This document shows positions 8,401-11,585 of a stretch of 11,585 nt of DNA, piece by piece. Position 1 is the stretch's first letter. Each line of letters opens with the position of its first letter. The notes under the pieces were generated by a model that had not been told where the DNA came from, searched no databases, and saw only the letters and a program-made list of their open reading frames with translations. A program made the translations under genes and the position numbers. This DNA comes from Thiotrichaceae bacterium (GTDB taxonomy: Bacteria > Pseudomonadota > Gammaproteobacteria > Thiotrichales > Thiotrichaceae), in assembly GCA_024762625.1 (NCBI GenBank), contig JANTHA010000041.1:1-11585 (forward strand), given 5' to 3'.

Positions 8401-8766
8401 TCCAACCTTGTACTGCACCGTCAGCAATGACATACCCGGCAATGATGTTGAATAAATGTGCTTGAGTCCCGAGATTTCAGACAATACCTGCTCGGCCGGG
8501 GTGCTCACCAGATTTTCAACTTCCACCGCGCTTGCGCCCGGAAAGGGAATAAATATATTGGCGAACGTGACATTGATTTGAGGGTCTTCTTCACGAGGGG
8601 TCACCATTACGGCAAACAGGCCAAGCAACAAGCCGATCAACGCCAGTAACGGTGTAATTTCGGTCAACAAAAACTTTTTGGCGATGGCGCCGGAAATGCC
8701 CAGTTTTTGTTCCCCTCCGGATTTCTTCCCTGGTTCCGGATGCTGCTGAGGGCTGGAATCACTCAT
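5458..8766 (-). CDS. RND efflux transporter permease (AcrB-type fold)
   Basis: This is a proton-driven inner-membrane pump of the resistance-nodulation-division superfamily, working as a trimer with an adaptor and an outer-membrane channel. The 1102 residues (AcrB 1049) show a first helix at about 37-55, periplasmic porter domains, a helix bundle at about 380-530, a second porter region at about 610-930 and a final bundle at about 940-1095. The proton-relay Asp pair in GILVDDAIVVVENI is at 441-442. The position of the AcrB relay Lys940 appears as Arg in IVRNSILLVDF (Arg1007). Branch-like motifs are PREEDPQI (58-65), VPPGPPV (719-725) and WDGEWQITYETF. A cytoplasmic loop contains RHTHDDDEHG (538-547). 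The ATG at 8766 is preferred over 8781 because GAGGG lies 8 bases before it and the longer start would contain that site. It overlaps the adaptor gene by 8 bp, implying coupled translation. The substrate cannot be told. Confidence 0.92.
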   Translation of the reverse strand: MSDSSPQQHPEPGKKSGGEQKLGISGAIAKKFLLTEITPLLALIGLLLGLFAVMVTPREEDPQINVTFANIFIPFPGASAVEVENLVSTPAEQVLSEISGLKHIYSTSLPGMSLLTVQYKVGLDRTDALVRLYNKIASNQDWLPQNLGVGMPLIKPKGIDDVPIVALTLWTDDEQRGAYELTQVAHAIEAELKRVPGTRNIYTVGSTKRVVHVLLDSAKLAGYNISLNDLRNALAASNAASDALSLVDKNTEVQVVAGAFLSNEDEIGDLVVGVSKGSPVFLRDVARIEHGPDSAETYVSFATAKGASHKGLAPGEKSPAVTISIAKQPGVNAVDVSNNVIKRIEQLKGTFIPDGVNVTVTRNYGDTAKAKSDKLIHKLIIETLAVAALIWLTLGIREAFIVGAAVVITLALTLFASWAYGFTLNRVSLFALIFSIGILVDDAIVVVENIHRHMVMGGRKLVEAIPYAVDEVGGPTILATFAVIAALLPMAFVTGLMGPYMSPIPINASMGMLLSLAVAYVVTPWMTNKVLANVDFSRHTHDDDEHGKPRETRAKRFFNKVMGPFLREKGGGLKRVLLLFVIIPILIVVSVSLAFPFEKVILKMLPFDNKAEFQIVVDMPEGTTLEQTTRVLNDLAIKLDDVEEVTDYQVYAGTAAPINFNGLVRQYYLRKGSNVGDIQVNLTDKHARERKSHEIALDVRNKLRETAKKYNANVKVVEVPPGPPVMAPIVAEVYGLEYQGQIDVARQIRDIFEQSADIDDIDDSVEALQKRLIVKVDRQKAAILGVSQQSISSAIKTVLGGEDVGFLHGKNLKYAVPIRLEFPVANKDKIQSVLSLRVRSQSGVLVPMSEVVNVVETSREHSINHKDLLPVVYVTGDMTGRIDSPLYGMFEIARGIKEKPVQVYGQDVEQFYFSPPDDPYFYSLKWDGEWQITYETFRDMGIAYGVGMIMIFLLIVAQFRSYMVPLVIMSPIPLTIIGVMPAHWLMEKQFTATSMIGMIALAGIIVRNSILLVDFINEQLKSGVELKEAIINSSAVRAMPIILTAVAAMVGAMFILDDPIFGGLAIALISGILVSTVLTLVVIPLLYFMYVRKRVDKIVATL

Positions 8767-9982
8767 TCGATTCGCCCTCATTGTTGCTGTTTTTATTGCT
8801 GTTTTTTAGTTGTAGACGTCTTTCTTTTAAATAAACCGCAGCATGAACCGGATCAAGTGCGATTTTCTCACCCACGTTGAGGCCGGCCAGAACGCGAATT
8901 TTACCATCCGACGTGGTCTTGCCGAGCCGCAGCTGTCTAAGACTTGGCATGCCTTGGTCATCAACAACATAAGCGCCGGTGACTTCACTACGATAAGCGA
9001 CGGCTGAAAGCGGGATAACCAGATGTTCTTCCTTGCCAATTTCAAACCCGAGTTTTACAAAAACGCCGGGGAACAGTCCGGTTACAGCCGAGTCCAGCGA
9101 GGCGCGCACCTTGAAAGCATTGGTTGCCGGATCAGCATAGGGGAAAAAAGTCAGTTTTTTTACTGGTATCCCCGCTTTGTCGCCATCGACAAATAGTCGC
9201 GCTGTTTTGTATTTACGCACCTTTAATATCTGACGTTGCGGAATATTGGTTACTGCGCGCATTTCAGCCAGCGAAATACCCGTCATGATGGGCGTCCCGG
9301 ACGATACAACCTCACCTAGTTCCACATGACGTTCGGTCACAATGCCGCTATAGGGAGCCACCACTTCGGTATAACCCAATTGCTCTCCCGCCTTGCTTAA
9401 TTCCGCCTTGGCGGATGCCAAACCGGATTGCGCCGCAGTCTGCGCCGCCTTTGCCGCATTAAGCCCCGCCTTGGCGGATTCCACCCGCGCCAGTGCGGAT
9501 TTCATGGCGGCCTCCGCCTGATCATATTGTGATTTGGGCACAATTCTCTTCTCATACAAGCCTTGGACTCGTTCAAATTCGGCGCGCGCTGCAGCATAAT
9601 TGGCTTGCGCTTCACGGGTTGCAGCTTGCGCCTGAATGACCGCAGCCTCTGCCCTTTTAATGGCTGCATACGCCTCATTAACAGCCGCCTTGGCTTGCTT
9701 TAAGCTGGATTTCTGCGTTTGTGCTGAAATTCTTGCGATGAGGCCGCCTTTTTTTACAAAGTCCCCAACATCATAGTTTAATTTGCTAATAACGCCGCCA
9801 GTTTGCGCCGACACGGTGCTTTTATTTACCGCTTCGATATGACCATCCAGCATTAAATATTCAATGACTTCTTGCTGTACCGCCTCAACCGTTTGCGGGG
9901 GAGCAATTTCAGCTTTTACGACCAACGGTAGCATCGCTCCGATAAGAACACTTGTTGAAACAAACCATTTAATCAGACTCAT
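8759..9982 (-). CDS. RND efflux periplasmic adaptor (membrane fusion protein)
   Basis: The adaptor links the inner-membrane pump to an outer-membrane channel. It has 407 residues. A signal peptide occupies about 1-24 with a cleavage site after VKA; there is no lipobox Cys, so the mature protein should be soluble periplasmic rather than a lipoprotein. The first half of the lipoyl-like domain includes STVSAQTGGVISKLNYDVGD (55-74). A long Ala/Lys/Glu-rich coiled-coil hairpin spans about 90-202 with its turn near RIVPKSQYDQ. The second lipoyl half has YTEVVAPYSGIVTERHV (204-220), followed by beta-barrel and membrane-proximal domains (GLFPGVFVKL at 302-311). The tail is Asn/Ser-rich and coded by a short repeated stretch. 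A weak TTGAG precedes the ATG. The gene is first in a two-gene operon with the permease; no outer-membrane factor is adjacent. Confidence 0.93.
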   Translation of the reverse strand: MSLIKWFVSTSVLIGAMLPLVVKAEIAPPQTVEAVQQEVIEYLMLDGHIEAVNKSTVSAQTGGVISKLNYDVGDFVKKGGLIARISAQTQKSSLKQAKAAVNEAYAAIKRAEAAVIQAQAATREAQANYAAARAEFERVQGLYEKRIVPKSQYDQAEAAMKSALARVESAKAGLNAAKAAQTAAQSGLASAKAELSKAGEQLGYTEVVAPYSGIVTERHVELGEVVSSGTPIMTGISLAEMRAVTNIPQRQILKVRKYKTARLFVDGDKAGIPVKKLTFFPYADPATNAFKVRASLDSAVTGLFPGVFVKLGFEIGKEEHLVIPLSAVAYRSEVTGAYVVDDQGMPSLRQLRLGKTTSDGKIRVLAGLNVGEKIALDPVHAAVYLKERRLQLKNSNKNSNNEGESNE

Positions 9983-10104
9983 GATAAAATACTCAATGTA
10001 AGTTTATCGCTATGTCGTTAATAGCAATCATTAAAAAAATCAAACAACGACTCGGCCGGATAGTGTAACAAAACGTATTAGCAATTTCTAATATTCATTA
10101 ACTC

Positions 10105-10120
10105 CGATAGGGATTTATCG
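10105..10120. promoter_or_regulatory. Inverted repeat CGATA-6-TATCG
   Basis: CGATA at 10105-10109 and TATCG at 10116-10120 are separated by six bases and lie at the expected start point of transcription from the candidate TATAAT. This is a suitable position for a repressor site, but the arms are only five bases. Confidence 0.2.
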
Positions 10121-10126
10121 AAGAGA

Positions 10127-10132
10127 ATTATA
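10127..10132 (-). promoter_or_regulatory. Candidate -10 element for the RND operon
   Basis: TATAAT on the minus strand would start transcription near 10120 and leave a leader of about 138 nt before the adaptor gene. No good -35 hexamer is present at 16-18 bases, so if used it may need an activator. In such AT-rich DNA a chance match is likely enough to keep confidence low. Confidence 0.25.
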
Positions 10133-10141
10133 ATAATAATC

Positions 10142-10152
10142 TTGCAATGCAA
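10142..10152. promoter_or_regulatory. Perfect palindrome TTGCAATGCAA, possible operator
   Basis: TTGCA (10142-10146) and TGCAA (10148-10152) flank one base. The site lies just upstream, in the RND direction, of the candidate TATAAT, within the span where a -35 element would be. RND pump genes are commonly controlled by regulators that bind short palindromes, but no regulator gene is next to this operon. Confidence 0.35.
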
Positions 10153-10190
10153 AATTGAACAAAAATTTAAATTGTTTTAAATGGAAGTAT

Positions 10191-10223
10191 AACAATTAAA
10201 TAACAACTAAATAACAATTAAGT
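10191..10223. repeat. 11-bp tandem repeats (3 copies)
   Basis: AACAATTAAAT (10191-10201), AACAACTAAAT (10202-10212) and AACAATTAAGT (10213-10223) follow each other directly; a further related copy, AACAACTAAAC, lies at 10228-10238 after a 4-base shift. The period is close to one helical turn, so equivalent positions face the same side of the DNA. The array is in the middle of the divergent region. Confidence 0.8.
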
Positions 10224-10335
10224 AATAAACAACTAAACGCACCAACGGTTAAATCAGTTTTCCAGCAATTTGTTTACATTTTTTTAACATTTTCAACATT
10301 TTAAATATCGGATATTAAACTCTGGGCAAGAAATC

Positions 10336-10863
10336 ATGAACAACACAATAAATAATCCAAACAGCCATTCCACGAACGAGCACGTCCTTAATACAAAAAC
10401 GCTAATCAGTTTAACCTTTTGGGCTACAGCCGCTACTGCCTTGTTATCTTTTTCCACGGCCAATGCAGAAATCTACAAATGGACAGACGCTAAAGGGCAA
10501 ATTCATTATTCCGCCACCCCGCCTGTAAAAAAGGTCAAAACAGAAAAAATAGGTGAAGAAATCCGCATGGCCGCAGGGAAATTCGACCCCGCCAGCGTTA
10601 CACAAAAAAAGGCAACCAGTGAGGAATCTGGCGACAACGAAAATGATAATAACGCCGATGCATCAAGTAATAAAAGCGGCGGTCCAAACAAAGAGCTGAT
10701 CAAATATTGCAAATCTCAACGCAAAAACCTGAAATTATTGCAGAATAATCAGAATATCGTCTGGCGACAGTTTGGCAAAAAATCAGAGCTGACGGCGGCT
10801 CAAAGAAAAGCTAAAATCAAAAAAATAAAAACCGAAATCAGTGAAGAATGCAAGGGCGTCTGA
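10336..10863 (+). CDS. Secreted DUF4124 domain protein
   Basis: The protein has 175 residues. DUF4124 is a short domain of unknown function common at the N-terminus of exported proteobacterial proteins. Here it directly follows the signal sequence: EIYKWTDAKGQIHYSATPP (45-63) is the characteristic motif. The signal has an unusually long polar n-region (about 1-20), a hydrophobic stretch (about 22-40) and a likely cleavage after ANA (44). The middle (about 90-118) is acidic and Asn/Ser-rich and probably disordered. The C-terminal part is Lys-rich and helical, with Cys125 and Cys172, which could form a disulfide in the periplasm. Only a weak GGGCAAG precedes the ATG; no internal Met is a better start without losing the signal. 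The MIF-like gene follows after 52 bp and may be co-transcribed. Its function is unknown. Confidence 0.8.
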   Translation: MNNTINNPNSHSTNEHVLNTKTLISLTFWATAATALLSFSTANAEIYKWTDAKGQIHYSATPPVKKVKTEKIGEEIRMAAGKFDPASVTQKKATSEESGDNENDNNADASSNKSGGPNKELIKYCKSQRKNLKLLQNNQNIVWRQFGKKSELTAAQRKAKIKKIKTEISEECKGV

Positions 10864-10915
10864 TCAGCTTCCAAACCCTGAGCAGTCTTCATTTAATTCA
10901 AAGGAGACGAGACCC

Positions 10916-11251
10916 ATGCCATTGCTCAGCATCGAAACCAATCAGCCCCTTGATCACCAGGAAACTCTGAAAATCCTGTCCAGCGAGGTTGCCGACCTGC
11001 TTGGCAAGCCTGAAAGTTATGTGATGGTCAAATACGAGCATAATCCGGACATGCTATTTGCCGGAAGCAATAAGCCGCTCGCCCACCTGAAGCTCAAAAG
11101 CCTGGGGCTTCCCGAAAACAGCGCCGCCAATTTTTCAGCGCGACTCTGTGCCTTAATGGAATCCCGTTTTGACGTCCCTGCTGATCGCACCTATATTGAA
11201 TTCGCCAGCCCGGAACGTCATCTATGGGGCTGGAATTCGACCACATTCTGA
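10916..11251 (+). CDS. MIF-like tautomerase-superfamily protein
   Basis: The protein has 111 residues, close to human macrophage migration inhibitory factor (115), and aligns with it along most of its length: MPLLSIETN at the start, LLGKPESYVMV (28-38, compare the MIF segment around Lys32), FAGSNKP (48-54), SLGLPEN (62-68), DRTYIEF (90-96) and the terminal GWNSTTF, like GWNNSTF in MIF. The superfamily forms trimers that use Pro1, exposed once Met is removed, as a catalytic base; Pro follows Met here. Both cysteines of the MIF CxxC motif appear to be Leu. The equivalents of active-site Tyr95 and Asn97 are not clearly conserved. The start at 10916 has AAGGAG nine bases upstream and gives the family N-terminus; an in-frame ATG at 10841 lies inside the preceding gene. 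The physiological substrate is unknown. Confidence 0.88.
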   Translation: MPLLSIETNQPLDHQETLKILSSEVADLLGKPESYVMVKYEHNPDMLFAGSNKPLAHLKLKSLGLPENSAANFSARLCALMESRFDVPADRTYIEFASPERHLWGWNSTTF

Positions 11252-11259
11252 TACAAAGT

Positions 11260-11269
11260 TTAACGTTAA
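11260..11269. other. Palindrome TTAACGTTAA after the MIF-like gene
   Basis: This perfect 10-bp palindrome lies nine bases past the stop codon. A related AACGTTAA occurs again at 11285-11292 and near the window start (106-113). There is no GC-rich stem or T-run, so it does not look like a terminator. Confidence 0.3.
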
Positions 11270-11316
11270 CTAATAACCAAGCTGAACGTTAAAAATCAAG
11301 CGCCCATCGCCTGTTT

Positions 11317-11333
11317 TGCGTATAATCGCGTCC
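11317..11333 (+). promoter_or_regulatory. Promoter -10 region of proS
   Basis: A consensus TATAAT at 11321-11326 follows TGCG and is followed by the GC-rich segment CGCGTCC. Transcription would start near 11333, giving a leader of about 34 nt. No good -35 hexamer lies 17 bases upstream. GC-rich sequence between -10 and the start is typical of promoters for translation genes under stringent control. Confidence 0.5.
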
Positions 11334-11366
11334 TTTGAACCTGAATTATCCGGACAATTCTGACAA

Positions 11367-11585
11367 ATGAAAGTATCCCAGTTCCCTATTTCCACTTTGC
11401 GCGAAATTCCTGCTGACGCCGAGATCATCAGTCATCAACTCATGCTTAAATCGGGCATGATCCGCCGCCTTGCTTCCGGCCTGTACACCTGGGCGCCTTT
11501 TGGCTTAAGGGTGCTACGCAAGGTAGAAGCAATTATTCGTGAAGAAATGAACCGCGCCGGAGCGATTGAATTGCTGATGCCAACC
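11367..11585 (+). CDS. proS: Prolyl-tRNA synthetase, N-terminal part (cut by window end)
   Basis: ProS is a class II aminoacyl-tRNA synthetase that charges tRNA-Pro with proline. The 73 codons visible here run open to the window edge. The translation begins [20 protein letters not shown] and continues with [20 protein letters not shown] and [10 protein letters not shown], then [16 protein letters not shown]. It matches the start of bacterial-type E. coli ProS ([20 protein letters not shown] and onward) without gaps. These residues belong to the start of the catalytic domain, including the [14 protein letters not shown] part of motif 1. The ATG at 11367 has only a weak GGAC upstream. A near-consensus -10 element lies at 11321-11326. 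Confidence 0.96.
   Translation, partial: MKVSQFPISTLREIPADAEIISHQLMLKSGMIRRLASGLYTWAPFGLRVLRKVEAIIREEMNRAGAIELLMPT

Larger units (their letters stand above)
9983..10335. other. AT-rich divergent intergenic region, RND operon / DUF4124 gene
   Basis: These 353 bases contain no plausible gene; reading frames are closed by frequent TAA codons. They hold a perfect TATAAT on the minus strand (10132-10127) that could serve the RND operon, an 11-bp palindrome (10142-10152), a CGATA/TATCG inverted repeat (10105-10120), 11-bp tandem repeats (10191-10223), and near the DUF4124 gene a TTTACA (10273-10278) and the small palindrome ATATCGGATAT (10305-10315). No well-formed promoter was recognised for the plus strand. 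Confidence 0.6.

Noticed and set aside
11252..11300. Intrinsic terminator between the MIF-like gene and proS
   Set aside because: Only AT-rich palindromes are present, with no GC stem followed by T residues.
1..11585. CRISPR array, insertion sequence, tRNA or prophage genes
   Set aside because: No spaced repeats, transposase or integrase frames, cloverleaf-like sequences or phage proteins were seen; the gene set looks like core chromosome.

Overview
This is a chromosomal segment of a gammaproteobacterium with moderate GC in genes and strongly AT-rich intergenic DNA. The main evidence is the envelope-stress operon rpoE-rseA-rseB-rseC lying divergent from nadB, an arrangement known from Escherichia coli and other gammaproteobacteria, together with a bacterial-type proS. 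The species cannot be named from this sequence. The inner-membrane pump belongs to an RND branch that I associate with environmental gammaproteobacteria rather than enterics, but that is only an impression.

Layout. Positions 1-157 hold no gene, only a 13-bp tandem duplication and a weak inverted repeat. Positions 158-3595, read right to left, are rpoE (sigma-E/AlgU), rseA/mucA (membrane anti-sigma factor), rseB/mucB (periplasmic regulator) and rseC/mucC. The 152-bp gap between rpoE and rseA is long and holds a sequence resembling a sigma-E promoter. A 202-bp divergent region (3596-3797) separates rpoE from nadB (3798-5429, L-aspartate oxidase, first step of NAD synthesis). Converging on nadB from the right is a two-gene RND efflux operon (5458-9982, minus strand): periplasmic adaptor first, then a 1102-residue permease overlapping it by 8 bp. 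No TolC-type outer-membrane channel is present. A 353-bp AT-rich divergent region (9983-10335) has 11-bp tandem repeats and a perfect palindrome. On the plus strand follow a secreted DUF4124 protein, a MIF-like tautomerase-fold protein, and the first 73 codons of proS, cut by the window edge.

How the parts work together. RpoE is held at the membrane by RseA; RseB guards RseA from proteolysis until envelope damage is sensed; RseC is a small Cys-containing membrane protein of the same operon. NadB and ProS are housekeeping functions. The RND pair would export an unknown substrate and must borrow an outer-membrane channel encoded elsewhere.

No clearly new multi-gene system is visible. The points most worth a second look are the enlarged RseB, the possible internal sigma-E promoter, the in-frame stop-codon repeat at the end of rpoE, the uncharacterised RND branch with a His/Asp-rich cytoplasmic loop, and the bacterial MIF homologue lacking the CxxC motif.
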